The position numbers and the translations under genes were made by a program. The notes beneath the pieces were generated by a model. The model was given only the letters and a program-made list of their open reading frames with translations, was not told the origin of the DNA and ran no database searches. From Candidatus Binatia bacterium (GTDB lineage: Bacteria > Desulfobacterota > Binatia > Bin18), in assembly GCA_022826945.1 (NCBI GenBank), contig JAJDTY010000023.1, positions 51,390 through 115,389 of the forward strand: a stretch of DNA of 64,000 bases. The letters are read 5' to 3'. Shown here piece by piece: positions 53,437-63,391 of this stretch (position 1 is its first letter; the number at the start of each line of letters is the position of its first letter).

Positions 53437-55845
53437 CTAATACAACACTTCCGTATCTCTAAGTTGGGCGATCTCTTCGTCGGTATGCCCCAGCAGGTCC
53501 TTCATCACATACTCAGTGTCCTGGCCCATGAGAGGTGCGGGGGAGCGGACGCCGTTTGGCGCGGCGGTGAGCTGCCACGGAATGCCGATATGGGTTTGCA
53601 CCTCCACCTCGGTATGCGGCAAACGGGCAAAAAAGCCACGCGCGTTCAAATGCGGGTCCTCGCTCAAGTCTTTGCTGTTCATGGACGGAAAGGCGGCCAC
53701 TCCCACGGCCTGGAGTGTGGTGGTCACCTCCCATTTCGTTCGCTCTTTGGTCCACTCCGTCAGGACGCGTTCGAGTTCCTCTTCGTTGGCCTTGCGGTCC
53801 GCCGCGGTGCGAAAGCGTGCGTCCTGACCGAGATGGGCCTGCCCGATGGCCTGACATAATGCCTGCCACTCGTCATCCGTCCCACAGACGATAGTGACCC
53901 ATTCATCCTGGCCATCCTCCTGTCCGGCACAGCGGAAGCAGTTGTGCGGAGCCATCCACGGGTCCCGATTGCCGATACGCGGCGGTTGGGTGGTATTCAT
54001 GGCATAGTCCATCCAGCCTTCCGCCAGTAACGCCACCATGGTTTCCCATAATGAGGCATCAATATGCTGCCCTTTACCCGTCCGTTTTCGCACGGCCACG
54101 GCCGCGGTAATGGCCACCGCGGCGTTCAGCCCACCGTTCGGGTCGCCATACGAAATCCCGACTTCCTGGGGACCGTGCCCAGGGTAGCCGGTCAGCGAAG
54201 ACAGTCCGGTCAGCGGCACGATGGCCGGCCCATAGCCCATATAGTTTTTCTGCGGACCGGTATGTCCATAGCCGGAGATGGAGGCCATGATCAGCGCCGG
54301 ATTCCGCTTTGCCAGCTCCTCATAGCCGAGACCCAAGCGCTCCATCACACCCGTGGCAAAGTTTTCCACCACAATGTCCGACTGCTCAATGAGGGCGGTG
54401 ACGATAGGAATGGCTTCCGGCTTGCTCAGGTTGAGCAGGGTACTTTTTTTGCCCTGGTGCCACTGGTTGAAATAGCCCGAGCGATTGAGACTCGGCTCCA
54501 TGCCGGCTGGATAAATGGGCACGCGTCGTCCGAGGTCGGGACGCACATGCGATTCAACCCGAATGACCTCGGCCCCTAGATGGGCCAGTTGTAAGGCGCA
54601 ATAGGGCCCGGCCCAGGCCCAACTAAAATCGATGACGCGCAGACCCTCAAGGGGGAGGCGGGTGTCGGGGGTTGGGGATTGGGGAGACGGAGTCGGGGGG
54701 GCTGATTCGCGCAGCGCCTCGTCATTATGCTCACCCAGCAGGGGAGCCGGACGGCGAATGTCCCACCACGGTTCTTTAAGCTGATAAGGCGGGCCCAGAT
54801 GGGTCAAGGTCCCGGCCTTGGGGTGGGTTACGTCAACAAAAAAATTACGGGCTTTGAGCTGCTCCTGCTGGGCCATGGTTTCCATGGACAACACGGGGGC
54901 AAAACAAATCCGGCGCTCCTGGCCGGCCGCGAAGAGATCTTGGACTTTCCAGCCCTGCATCCACTCGTCGAGATAGGTCTTGAGCACATCCCAGTTCTCG
55001 GCGCGGACAAAGGGGTCTTTGAATATCTCCCAGCTCGCCCACTCGGGATTCCCCATGAGGTCGACTAGACGCTCCCACTGGTCCTGCTCAACCGTCACCA
55101 CAAAGATCAGGCCGTCCTGACACTGATACATGCCCCAGGGATAGATCAGGCGGCGGCCCAGCCGAGACGCCACCTGACCCATATAGGAGTAGTAGACAAA
55201 GTTCTGTTCCAGGAAAGAAGCAACAAACTCCTGAATCGAAAGATCGATATGCTCACCCTGGCCGGTTTCGTAGGCCTTACCATAGGCAGCCAGGCTGGTC
55301 ATGGCGGCGGCCAGTCCGCCCTGAAAGTCAGCTTGGTGGCCGGCAGCCTTGAGCGGAGGCAGATCCGGCCAATCTGAGGCTCCGGGGCTCAGCCAGGCCC
55401 AGCCGCCCCCATGGGCCAGGTTCAGCTCATAGGCTCTATAGTCTTTATACGGGCCAGTCAGTCCAAACGGGGTGATCGAGCACATCACTAGGCTGGGATT
55501 CACCTGCTGAAACGCTGCGTAGGAGATGTCGAGTTCAGCCATAGTCGGCGGGGCATAATTGTGAATGAGTACATCGGTCTGCGCAATGAGAGACTTCAGA
55601 CGTTCAGCATCCTGGCGGATATCGAGAGTCACACCGCGCTTATTGGTATTCAAGTACAAAAAGAGGCCACTCTGCTCCGGGTCGGGCTTCCCCTGAGGAA
55701 AAGGACCTCGGGTTCGCGCTAAGTCACCGTCTGGTTCTTCGACCTTGATCACGTCGGCACCAAGGTCTGCCAGCAGCTTTGTGGCATACGCCGCAGACAC
55801 CATATTGCCGAGTTCCAATACGCGAACGCCTTCCAAGCCTTGCAT
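53437..55845 (-). CDS. Fused double CaiB/BaiF family CoA-transferase
   Basis: About 802 residues from the ATG at 55845 (AAGGAGG 9 nt before; the longer frame to 55893 has no family start). Two complete class III CoA-transferase domains sit in tandem. Domain 1 begins LEGVRVLELGNMVSAAYATKLLADLGADVIKVEEP; domain 2 begins LEGLRVIDFSWAWAGPYCALQLAHLGAEVIRVE near residue 410. Each has the catalytic Asp in GEHIDLSIQE and GQHIDASLWE. The linker (PPTPSPQSPTPD) comes from C-rich low-complexity DNA. These enzymes move CoA between carboxylic acids; the fusion makes an internal dimer. Substrate is unknown. Confidence 0.9.
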   Translation of the reverse strand: MQGLEGVRVLELGNMVSAAYATKLLADLGADVIKVEEPDGDLARTRGPFPQGKPDPEQSGLFLYLNTNKRGVTLDIRQDAERLKSLIAQTDVLIHNYAPPTMAELDISYAAFQQVNPSLVMCSITPFGLTGPYKDYRAYELNLAHGGGWAWLSPGASDWPDLPPLKAAGHQADFQGGLAAAMTSLAAYGKAYETGQGEHIDLSIQEFVASFLEQNFVYYSYMGQVASRLGRRLIYPWGMYQCQDGLIFVVTVEQDQWERLVDLMGNPEWASWEIFKDPFVRAENWDVLKTYLDEWMQGWKVQDLFAAGQERRICFAPVLSMETMAQQEQLKARNFFVDVTHPKAGTLTHLGPPYQLKEPWWDIRRPAPLLGEHNDEALRESAPPTPSPQSPTPDTRLPLEGLRVIDFSWAWAGPYCALQLAHLGAEVIRVESHVRPDLGRRVPIYPAGMEPSLNRSGYFNQWHQGKKSTLLNLSKPEAIPIVTALIEQSDIVVENFATGVMERLGLGYEELAKRNPALIMASISGYGHTGPQKNYMGYGPAIVPLTGLSSLTGYPGHGPQEVGISYGDPNGGLNAAVAITAAVAVRKRTGKGQHIDASLWETMVALLAEGWMDYAMNTTQPPRIGNRDPWMAPHNCFRCAGQEDGQDEWVTIVCGTDDEWQALCQAIGQAHLGQDARFRTAADRKANEEELERVLTEWTKERTKWEVTTTLQAVGVAAFPSMNSKDLSEDPHLNARGFFARLPHTEVEVQTHIGIPWQLTAAPNGVRSPAPLMGQDTEYVMKDLLGHTDEEIAQLRDTEVLY

Positions 55846-55866
55846 AAAACAGGTCCTCCTTGTGTG

Positions 55867-55915
55867 AAGAATAAACGTGTCCTTCAAAGACAAAAAGTCG
55901 GATACGTTTACTCTT
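55867..55915 (+). repeat. Palindromic element copy 8
   Basis: Arms AAGAATAAACGTGTCC (55867-55882) and GGATACGTTTACTCTT (55900-55915) with a shortened interior. It lies 22 bp upstream of the CaiB fusion start and would form a hairpin in its leader RNA. Confidence 0.85.
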
Positions 55916-55960
55916 TGTACCCCGTAGCGGGCCTATCAAGGAGGCAACAGCGCGTCAACG

Positions 55961-57679
55961 CTACTCTGTTGTTTCCGCGCTTCCCGCCGCCCAATTGAGG
56001 CGAATATCCCAGGCATAGATTTTGTCTAGCGGAAGCGTCGGGGCGGTGGTGTTATCAACGTATTCGTACACGTTTGCCAGCGGGCTCACTGTTGCGTCAC
56101 GGCCGTAGATAAAGTCCTGCTCTTCGACAATGAGCTTATAGGCTTTGTTGAGCAATAAGGCCCGAGCAGGGGATGGGGTAATCAGCTCATAGACATCCCG
56201 GGCCGCGGCAACGGCTGCATAATTGACTGATCCGTCCGTATGGTACCAACGCGCCGCCATTTCCGGATTGCTGCGAAACTCGGTGCCGCCACCCACACGT
56301 TCGAGATAGGTTAAGATTTCCCCTTGCTGCTCGTTCATAGTGGGCGCGTCCGGCATGCCACGCAGATTGATATAGCCCCAGCCAGCAGCTCCGTCGATTT
56401 TGCGCGGGAAGCTATACGTCTTATCAATCGAAGAGCCAACCGTGTTATGGCAGCCCATGCAGAACATGGTTTCTTCGTAGGTATTGAAGCGCAGCCGTCC
56501 GTCCTTGTCTTCGATAAATCCTTGGAGCAGCCAGCCCATTTTATTGTACAGACCCGCATGGCCGCGGTCTGGATAGTGGGGTAGCGTGCCTTCCAGCTTT
56601 TCCTGATACTCTTCGTCATAATAATGAGCGAGGATCGTTTTAGACAGGAAGTCTCGCTTCCGCATATACCGCACTTCTTTCATCCGCCGCGCATTCGTGA
56701 TGCTCCCGTCCGCGCCGACGCCGACATAGCGCACGGTATGCAGAAATTCCGTCCGGTGGGGATAGACATAGGGTTCAACCCGTGTATCACTCGCCGCTCC
56801 CACATAGGTTGCCGAGCGGGTGAGGGCGTGAATGCGGCCGAGCGCGCCGTCGCCATCCAGGTCCTGGCCGAGTTGAGTCTCATCAATGGGCAGACTGCCA
56901 ATGCTATCAAAGCCCTTAATCGCAGCTTCGAGAATCGCCAGATTGGCCTTATACACTTCGCGCGAATAGACCCCGTCTTGGGTATGCCGAAACTTGGCCG
57001 GCAAGCGGATCATGACATCATCGGTAGACCCATTGGTCGGCCAAAACGTACTCGGAAAGGGCTTATAGCTAAAAGCCACCCAATGGCTGCCATCCTTAGC
57101 AAAGCCCTCTTCATCAAAGGCGGCTACCCCATCAGACAGGTCTTGAAGTCGGGGAATATAGCCCCGAAAGTGAACCGCCTCCAATCGGCCGGCCAGTTCG
57201 GAAAAATTATCTTCGTTAATCCACGCCTGTATGTCCTCATCGCTGATCGCAGCAACCCGCTCACTACGGTCCTCAAACAGATTCCGCCAGCGATTGGTTT
57301 GTCCTTGGTCACTAAAGCTATACGCGCGTTGCAAATGGGCATCGTTCATCCGATTTTCACGGCCCGGGATATGATCTTGATGACAGACGTAACACGGATT
57401 AAAGCGGCCCTCGGTCCGGGTATAGCATTGCGGAGGAATCACCGCTTCGGGGTTATAGACGCCGACCAGTCCCGGTCCGGGGGAGCGGGGCGGCAACACC
57501 GCCGTCCATCCTTTCAGCAGCTCAACCTTTTGGACCGAGGTGAGGGGATAGCTGACCGCTCGGGTCGGTTGGGCGAGTTGAGTCGGTTGTGCCATTGAGT
57601 CGGTTGAGTCCAGACCCCAAAGACCCAAGAGACCCAAAGGACCCCAAAGACTCAAAAGACTGACCAGGAGACGCTTCAT
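55961..57679 (-). CDS. Exported di-heme c-type cytochrome-like protein
   Basis: A 572-residue protein with a leucine-rich signal region (LLVSLLSLWGPLGLLGLWGL) encoded by near-tandem GACCCAAAG-type repeats. The first heme motif is PCYVCH near residue 98, the second is MFCMGCH near residue 415, and the large central domain is unassigned. It should be periplasmic and redox-active. Its start is 11 nt after the PhoX-like stop on the same strand. A decayed copy of its 5' end lies at 59671-59760. Confidence 0.78.
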   Translation of the reverse strand: MKRLLVSLLSLWGPLGLLGLWGLDSTDSMAQPTQLAQPTRAVSYPLTSVQKVELLKGWTAVLPPRSPGPGLVGVYNPEAVIPPQCYTRTEGRFNPCYVCHQDHIPGRENRMNDAHLQRAYSFSDQGQTNRWRNLFEDRSERVAAISDEDIQAWINEDNFSELAGRLEAVHFRGYIPRLQDLSDGVAAFDEEGFAKDGSHWVAFSYKPFPSTFWPTNGSTDDVMIRLPAKFRHTQDGVYSREVYKANLAILEAAIKGFDSIGSLPIDETQLGQDLDGDGALGRIHALTRSATYVGAASDTRVEPYVYPHRTEFLHTVRYVGVGADGSITNARRMKEVRYMRKRDFLSKTILAHYYDEEYQEKLEGTLPHYPDRGHAGLYNKMGWLLQGFIEDKDGRLRFNTYEETMFCMGCHNTVGSSIDKTYSFPRKIDGAAGWGYINLRGMPDAPTMNEQQGEILTYLERVGGGTEFRSNPEMAARWYHTDGSVNYAAVAAARDVYELITPSPARALLLNKAYKLIVEEQDFIYGRDATVSPLANVYEYVDNTTAPTLPLDKIYAWDIRLNWAAGSAETTE

Positions 57680-57690
57680 CGCGTTCAGGG

Positions 57691-59256
57691 CTACTCGATT
57701 TGGTTTTTGGTTCCAAAACCAAAATACCGGTACGTTTGGAGCTGCAGCGATCTCTCGGTCCGTGCGCCAAAATCATATTTGAGTGGTCTCACCCTGAAGC
57801 CGGTCAGACGGATAAGATCATCGGTGCGAAAATCATCTACCAAGGGCATGTTCCCATCGGCGCTATGTTGGATATTGAAGTATGCCTCAGTACCATCAGG
57901 AGTAAAGATGAGACCAGTCGGTTCCGCAGACTCGTCTGCCAGTTGCAAGAGACGTACACACCCGTCAGACTTCACGTCTCGGTCTGTTCCATCGGGTAAA
58001 CATGCCCAAATGTCACCATTTGGGTTATCCTCAATCACGTACAGAACACCCGTGACAGGCTGAAACGCGAGGTTGTCCGGCTGGTTTAACTCAGGGTCTC
58101 CCTCAATAAAGCGATTGATCACGACCTCGCCCGTCTCCCCACTCGCTGCAGTGATATCTCGGTCAATGGCGCATTGCACCTCTCCATAATTGCTGGCCGC
58201 CTTATTGCCAGTTGCAGCAAAGCAAAAGCGTACGGCATTGGGATTGTCCGTATCATTATACATAGGATCGCGATGCAGGTCCTCGGGACGGTAGTACGCC
58301 GATGCACCAGCACTATACGCCGCCTCACGCCCTATACGGGGCATCCCCTCATCAGCACTATCTTCCGAAGCTGTAGTCGGTGAGAGCTCTACCCAGGCGC
58401 CTGCGCCGATCTCACATCCCTGTCCGAACTGTTGCCTATTATCCCGACAGGACGCTTGAAGCGCATACGTTACCCCCGAGACGAGTGGGGATTGGTCCAG
58501 CGCTATGATGGTGTCCGAGCCGGGAGTGCGTAACAAGTCTGGGATAAATTTGTAGATGGCTCCTCCATCGGTGTCCCCCGGCTCGTAGCTTCCAGGCCGC
58601 TCTTCATCTCCAGCAATGACGACGCCGGTTTCATGGACGAGAAAACCTTCGTAGCGAATGACTGGAAATGCCGTACGCTTGGTAATATGACCTGAAGCGT
58701 CATTCCCGTCTTGATCCACGATCCGAGCGGGAGCTCCCCCACTCCCCCGATCGAGGATTGTGTATTCGTCTGGCGTCAGGGGGTTCAGGATTTCATACAC
58801 TGATCCGGTATCACTCACGAAATCTTCTTCTGTAGCCAGCACGGTACCCCAAGGTGTGGTACGAATCCCGTCACAAATGGTCATCCCGCGCACAATCGTA
58901 CTGACCTCCCGGGTCTGCAGATTAATCACTTGGACGCCAGGGGTCAGTTTATCGCCTGGTACAAACGGCTCGCCACAAGGGTCACTCAGACAGCCGAGGA
59001 CTTCTTCAATACAGCCGACCATGTGTGTCGGATTGTTGGAACCATGCGGCCAGAAGGCCATCTGGTCCCAGTCTTGGCCAACTTCACGGGAAAAGTATTC
59101 GGCCCGAATACCGTTACTGAGAAAAGTGAGCTGTTCTTCTACGGTTTGGGTCGGGGTACGGAAATCCGGGTCTTCTTGACTCTCCGCTTGTAGCGTACAC
59201 ACCAATACAAGAACTCCAGCAGTGCTCAGACTGCGAAGGCGATTGAGACCGGACAT
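57691..59256 (-). CDS. PhoX-like (DUF839) secreted protein, copy 1
   Basis: A 521-residue protein with a signal peptide (TAGVLVLVCTLQAESQ) and the PhoX/DUF839 beta-propeller pattern: TICDGIRTTPWGTVLATEED, VIRYEGFLVHETGVVIAGDEERPGSYEPGD, YYRPEDLHRDPM and the closing DLIRLTGFRVRP. PhoX members are calcium/iron alkaline phosphatases, but several DUF839 proteins have unproven activity. It is a clear paralogue of the next PhoX-like gene. Followed within 11 nt by the di-heme gene. Confidence 0.82.
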   Translation of the reverse strand: MSGLNRLRSLSTAGVLVLVCTLQAESQEDPDFRTPTQTVEEQLTFLSNGIRAEYFSREVGQDWDQMAFWPHGSNNPTHMVGCIEEVLGCLSDPCGEPFVPGDKLTPGVQVINLQTREVSTIVRGMTICDGIRTTPWGTVLATEEDFVSDTGSVYEILNPLTPDEYTILDRGSGGAPARIVDQDGNDASGHITKRTAFPVIRYEGFLVHETGVVIAGDEERPGSYEPGDTDGGAIYKFIPDLLRTPGSDTIIALDQSPLVSGVTYALQASCRDNRQQFGQGCEIGAGAWVELSPTTASEDSADEGMPRIGREAAYSAGASAYYRPEDLHRDPMYNDTDNPNAVRFCFAATGNKAASNYGEVQCAIDRDITAASGETGEVVINRFIEGDPELNQPDNLAFQPVTGVLYVIEDNPNGDIWACLPDGTDRDVKSDGCVRLLQLADESAEPTGLIFTPDGTEAYFNIQHSADGNMPLVDDFRTDDLIRLTGFRVRPLKYDFGARTERSLQLQTYRYFGFGTKNQIE

Positions 59257-59464
59257 GAAGCGCTCTCCTCCTTACTATCGCACGTTAAAAAACTAATCCT
59301 GCGCTCTCGGTAGAGCCTGGAAAACTTTCGAACAGGTTTTCCTTCGAGGATCGTTGTCTATAGACAATGCAGCCTTACGCTCGTCGTGTTACGGGAATTT
59401 TATACTGGCATGAAAAGAGTGCAGCGTTTTAGTGACAAATCTGATGCGATTCTCTTACAGGAAT

Positions 59465-59670
59465 ATGACAGATGAAACCGCGAGATGAATGGGAAAAGCA
59501 TGATCAGACCGGCCCGATTGAACGGATGAGCGACCTCGGCAATGCGTCGAATATGCTCACGCCGCTCATCTTCAGAAAACGCGAGGTCGCGGGTGAGACC
59601 AAGCGCATTTTGTCTCCGTCAAGACGATACACGTGAAAGCCTTCATAGTGTAAGCGCCGTTCGAGCTACG
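59465..59670 (-). pseudogene. Decayed fragment of an APS kinase (cysC) gene
   Basis: On the minus strand this stretch aligns with the APS-kinase part of the intact cysNC gene at about 61650-61856. It preserves LERRLHYEGFHVYRLDGDK (intact: [15 protein letters not shown]), a frameshift, then RRIAEVAHPFNRAGLIMLFPF (intact: [21 protein letters not shown]). It lies upstream of PhoX-like copy 1, in the same place the intact gene has relative to copy 2. It is a relic of a tandem duplication. Confidence 0.8.
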
Positions 59671-59760
59671 CAGCTCAACCTTTTGGACCGAAGTGACGGG
59701 ATAGCTTATCGCTCGGGCTCGTTCGTTCGGTCGAGTCTTGACCCCAAAGACTCATCGGCG
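59671..59760 (-). pseudogene. Decayed 5' end of the di-heme cytochrome gene
   Basis: CAGCTCAACCTTTTGGACCG (59671-59690) and the following GATAGC..CGCTCGGG are nearly identical to 57518-57562 in the intact di-heme gene, and the stretch ends just beyond the PhoX-like copy 2 stop. The fragment abuts the cysC fragment, marking the duplication junction. Confidence 0.75.
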
Positions 59761-61335
59761 CTACTCGATTTGGTTTTCGGTTCCAAAACCGAAATATCGA
59801 TAGGCCTGACGTTCGAGACGGTACATCGTCCGTGCGCCAAAATCATACTTTATGGGTCTGACCCGAAACCCAGACAGCCGGATGAGGTCATCGGTCCGAA
59901 AATCATCCACCAAGGGCATATTGCCGTCGGCACTATGCTGGATCGCAAAATACGCTTCGGTTCCATCCGGCGTGAAGAGAAAACCGGTTGACTCGGCAGA
60001 ACCATCGGCAATTTTGAGCAATCGCACACAGCCGTCAGACTTGATATCATCGTCCGCGCCATCCGGTAGACAGGCCCATACATCGCTATTCCCCTGGCTC
60101 GTCCCATTGTCCTCGACAACAAACAGCACTCCCGTTATCGGCTGAAAGGCAAGATTATCCGGCTGACTGAATTCGGGGCTGCCCTCAATGAAGCGGTTTA
60201 TCACGATCTCTCCCGTTGTTCCGGTTGCCGCCGTCACATCCTGATCAATCGCGCATTGTACCTCGCCGTAGTTGCTGCCGGCATGGTTCCCGGTGACGGC
60301 AAAACAGAAGCGGACGGCACTAGGCTGGTCGGGGTCGCTGAACATCGGGTCACGATGGAGGTCTTCGGGGCGGTAATAGGCTGTCGCCCCGGCCGCATTG
60401 GCTGCCTCGCGGCCAATGCGGGTTTCGCCCTCATCAATACTGACCTCGGACGCGACGGTTGGTGTGAGTGGAATCCAGGCGCCGTTGCCAATTTCACAGC
60501 CCTGGCCGAACTGCTGGAGGTCATCCCGACACGACACTTGCAGCACGTATGTTGTGCCTGCGATCAGGGGAGATTGATCGAGGGAAGCAATCTGCCCGGT
60601 GGCGGGGTCGTATAGAGTGGTCGGGATGAATTTATATACGGCGCCGCCGTCGGTATCGCCCGGCTCGTAGCTACCAGGTCGCTCTTCATCGCCCGCAATC
60701 ACTACGCCCGTTTCGTGCACCAGGAAGCCTTCGTAGCGGATCACGGGAAAGGCCGTGCGCTTGATAATACGGTCCGAGGCGTCCCGGCCGGTCTGATCTA
60801 CGATCCGGGCTGGCGCGCCGCCACTGCCTCGCTCAAGAATGGTAAACTCGTCATTCGTCAACGGGTCCAGGATTTCGTACACTGCCCCGGTGTCGCTGAC
60901 GAAGTCCTCTTCCGTTGCGATCACCGTACCCCACGGTGTGGTCCGGATCCCATCGCAAATCGTCATCCCGCGCACCAGGGTGGTGACCGCCCGGGTCTGC
61001 AAGTCAATGACCTGGACGCTCGGTATCAGTTTATCCCCAACGACAAAGGACTCACCACAGGTGCCGCTCAAACAGTCGAGGACTTCTTCAATACAGCCGA
61101 CCAGATGGGTTGGGCGAGTGGCACCGTGCGGCCAGAACACCATCTGATCCCAGTCTTGTCCGACTTCACGAGAAAAGTATTCTGCCTGAATACCCCTTCT
61201 CAGGAAGAGAAATTGCTCCTCCACGGCTTGGGCTGGTGTCCGGAAATCGACTTCTTCCTGATCCTGACTCGCCGCGGGTGGCGTACACGTCAGGATCAGA
61301 ATCCCTGTCGTGATGACACGCTTGAGATCAAACAC
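59761..61335 (-). CDS. PhoX-like (DUF839) secreted protein, copy 2
   Basis: A 524-residue paralogue of copy 1 with the same order of motifs: signal peptide (TGILILTCTPPAASQ), TICDGIRTTPWGTVIATEED, HETGVVIAGDEERPGSYEPGD, YYRPEDLHRDPM and the end YRYFGFGTENQIE (copy 1: YRYFGFGTKNQIE). Long stretches are identical, so the duplication is moderately recent. It lies 50 nt after cysNC. Whether both copies are active phosphatases or have diverged is unknown. Confidence 0.82.
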   Translation of the reverse strand: MFDLKRVITTGILILTCTPPAASQDQEEVDFRTPAQAVEEQFLFLRRGIQAEYFSREVGQDWDQMVFWPHGATRPTHLVGCIEEVLDCLSGTCGESFVVGDKLIPSVQVIDLQTRAVTTLVRGMTICDGIRTTPWGTVIATEEDFVSDTGAVYEILDPLTNDEFTILERGSGGAPARIVDQTGRDASDRIIKRTAFPVIRYEGFLVHETGVVIAGDEERPGSYEPGDTDGGAVYKFIPTTLYDPATGQIASLDQSPLIAGTTYVLQVSCRDDLQQFGQGCEIGNGAWIPLTPTVASEVSIDEGETRIGREAANAAGATAYYRPEDLHRDPMFSDPDQPSAVRFCFAVTGNHAGSNYGEVQCAIDQDVTAATGTTGEIVINRFIEGSPEFSQPDNLAFQPITGVLFVVEDNGTSQGNSDVWACLPDGADDDIKSDGCVRLLKIADGSAESTGFLFTPDGTEAYFAIQHSADGNMPLVDDFRTDDLIRLSGFRVRPIKYDFGARTMYRLERQAYRYFGFGTENQIE

Positions 61336-61385
61336 TCAGGTTCTCCTCCGGAAGCGTCTGTAAGGTGCACATGAAAGGCCGCCGT

Positions 61386-63383
61386 CTACAACAGCCTGAT
61401 ACGAGCCGCGATCGCCCGAAACACAGTGTCGGCAGATTCCTCAACTGTGTGATCAACCGTCGTCAGCCGGAGTGCTGGCGTTGGCGGCGTTTCGTAGGGA
61501 GAGGAGATGCCGGTAAAGTCTGGAATCTCCCCGGCCCGCGCCTTTCGATACAGCCCTTTCACATCGCGCTCCTCGCATACTTCAAGCGGGGTATCCACAT
61601 ACACCTCAAAAAAACGGTCTGCACCGATGATCTCTGCCGCGTGTCGCCGGTCTGTCTGAAAGGGGGCAATGACCGGAACTAGGACGATGAGCCCCGCCTG
61701 GTTAAAGAGCCGCGCGACCTCGGCAATGCGGCGAATATTTTCTGCACGGTCCGCTTTGGAAAATACCAAGTCCCGATTCAACCCCAGGCGCAGATTGTCG
61801 CCGTCGAGCCGATAGGCGTGGAACCCTTCCGTATGCAGGCGCCGCTCAAGTCGTTCCGCAATGGACGATTTTCCAGAGCCGGACAAACCCGTCAGCCAGA
61901 CCGTGAGCGCGTGCTGTTGCAGGGCCTGCTCACGCTCGGTCACGGTAATCAGACCGGTTTCCGCCCGGATATTGGCTTGGCTGTGGGTCCGAACAGACAC
62001 GCCCGGCCGAGCAGGCTGCCCTCCCTTTTCTGTAGGGACCGACCGAGCGGAGCGAGGGAGAGGGGTAAAAAGAGGTTCCGGTTTTCGATCGATTATCATC
62101 CCGGCGCCGACCGTGTTATTAGTCAGGCGGTCAATAACGACAAACGCCCCGGACGTGCGGTTCTTGCGGTACGGGTCACAGGCAATCGGCTTTTCGAGGG
62201 CAAAGGCGCACCGGCCGATTTCATTGAGCGCCAGTTGCGTGGCATCTTCCCGGTGGAGAGTATTCACGTCTATGCGATACCGCACGTCGGTAATGACCCC
62301 AGGCGTCATGGTGGTGGTCTGCTTAAGAAAATACTGCTTACCGGGTTGCAGGGGCTCCTCAGCCATCCACACCAGCATGGCTTCAAAGTGCGTGGCGATG
62401 AGGGGGACATTGTTGGGGTGAACCAGCATATCTCCACGACTGACATCAATCTCGTCTTCAAGCGTCAGGGTCACGGCCAGCGGCGGCATGGCCTGCTCTA
62501 CTTCCCCCTCAAAGGTATGAATGGCTTTCACCCGGCTCGTTTTGCGTGACGGAAACACCATGATTTCATCGCCCGGCCGCACGATGCCCGAGGCCACCGT
62601 TCCGCAAAAACCGCGGAAGTCCGGGTTGGGCCGATTGACGTATTGGACCGGAAACCGAAAGTCGATCAGATTGGCATCCGAGGCAATATAGACCTCCTCC
62701 AAGAGGTGCATCAGCGGGCTGCCCGTATACCATGGCATATGCGCGCTTTTGTTCACCACGTTATCGCCGCGCAGCGCTGCCATGGGTAGGAAACGCACAT
62801 CGTTCAGCTCCAGTCTGGCGGCAAAGTCGGTATAGTCTTTGACTATCCGCTCAAACACCTCCTGACTGTAGTCCACCAAGTCCATCTTGTTGACGGCAAC
62901 AATGATGTGCTTGATCCCCAAGAGAGAGGCGATAAAGCTGTGTCGCCGAGTCTGGGTCAGGACACCGTGGCGGGCATCAATCAGGATAATGGCTAGGTCA
63001 CAGGTTGACGCCCCGGTCGCCATATTTCGGGTGTACTGCTCATGGCCTGGGGTGTCGGCAATGATGAATTTGCGTTTGGCGGTCGAAAAATAGCGATAGG
63101 CGACATCGATGGTGATGCCCTGTTCGCGTTCGGCTTTGAGGCCGTCGGTCAGCAGAGCGGGATCAAATTCCGTGTCGGTCGTACCATGCCGAACCGAGTC
63201 TTTTTTTATCGTCTCAAGCTGATCCTCATAGATCATCTTGGCATCGTACAGGAGCCGACCGATCAGGGTGCTCTTGCCATCATCCACGCTGCCGCAGGTC
63301 AGAAAGCGCAGCAGGTCCTTGCGCTCATGCTGGGCGAGATAGGCTTCGATATCGGTCACGATCAGGTCGGATTGGTGAGACAT
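61386..63383 (-). CDS. cysNC: Bifunctional sulfate adenylyltransferase subunit 1 / APS kinase
   Basis: A 665-residue fusion. The CysN GTPase domain has [34 protein letters not shown] and NKMDLVDYS, followed by translation-factor-like domains. From about residue 480 comes an APS kinase with P-loop [32 protein letters not shown] and [19 protein letters not shown]. CysN drives APS synthesis with CysD; the kinase makes PAPS for sulfate reduction or transfer. It follows cysD by 8 nt. Confidence 0.95.
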   Translation of the reverse strand: MSHQSDLIVTDIEAYLAQHERKDLLRFLTCGSVDDGKSTLIGRLLYDAKMIYEDQLETIKKDSVRHGTTDTEFDPALLTDGLKAEREQGITIDVAYRYFSTAKRKFIIADTPGHEQYTRNMATGASTCDLAIILIDARHGVLTQTRRHSFIASLLGIKHIIVAVNKMDLVDYSQEVFERIVKDYTDFAARLELNDVRFLPMAALRGDNVVNKSAHMPWYTGSPLMHLLEEVYIASDANLIDFRFPVQYVNRPNPDFRGFCGTVASGIVRPGDEIMVFPSRKTSRVKAIHTFEGEVEQAMPPLAVTLTLEDEIDVSRGDMLVHPNNVPLIATHFEAMLVWMAEEPLQPGKQYFLKQTTTMTPGVITDVRYRIDVNTLHREDATQLALNEIGRCAFALEKPIACDPYRKNRTSGAFVVIDRLTNNTVGAGMIIDRKPEPLFTPLPRSARSVPTEKGGQPARPGVSVRTHSQANIRAETGLITVTEREQALQQHALTVWLTGLSGSGKSSIAERLERRLHTEGFHAYRLDGDNLRLGLNRDLVFSKADRAENIRRIAEVARLFNQAGLIVLVPVIAPFQTDRRHAAEIIGADRFFEVYVDTPLEVCEERDVKGLYRKARAGEIPDFTGISSPYETPPTPALRLTTVDHTVEESADTVFRAIAARIRLL

Positions 63384-63391
63384 ACTAAGAG

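Noticed and set aside
48190..54700. C/G-rich text (CCCCAATCCCC-like) at 48226, 50587 and 54667 as a new repeat family
   Set aside because: The three stretches are short, not alignable beyond simple C-rich runs, and common in GC-rich genomes; noted only as the source of the CaiB linker.
17972..55915. Palindromic elements as Rho-independent terminators
   Set aside because: No copy is followed by a run of T, several lie upstream of genes, and two are inside coding sequence.
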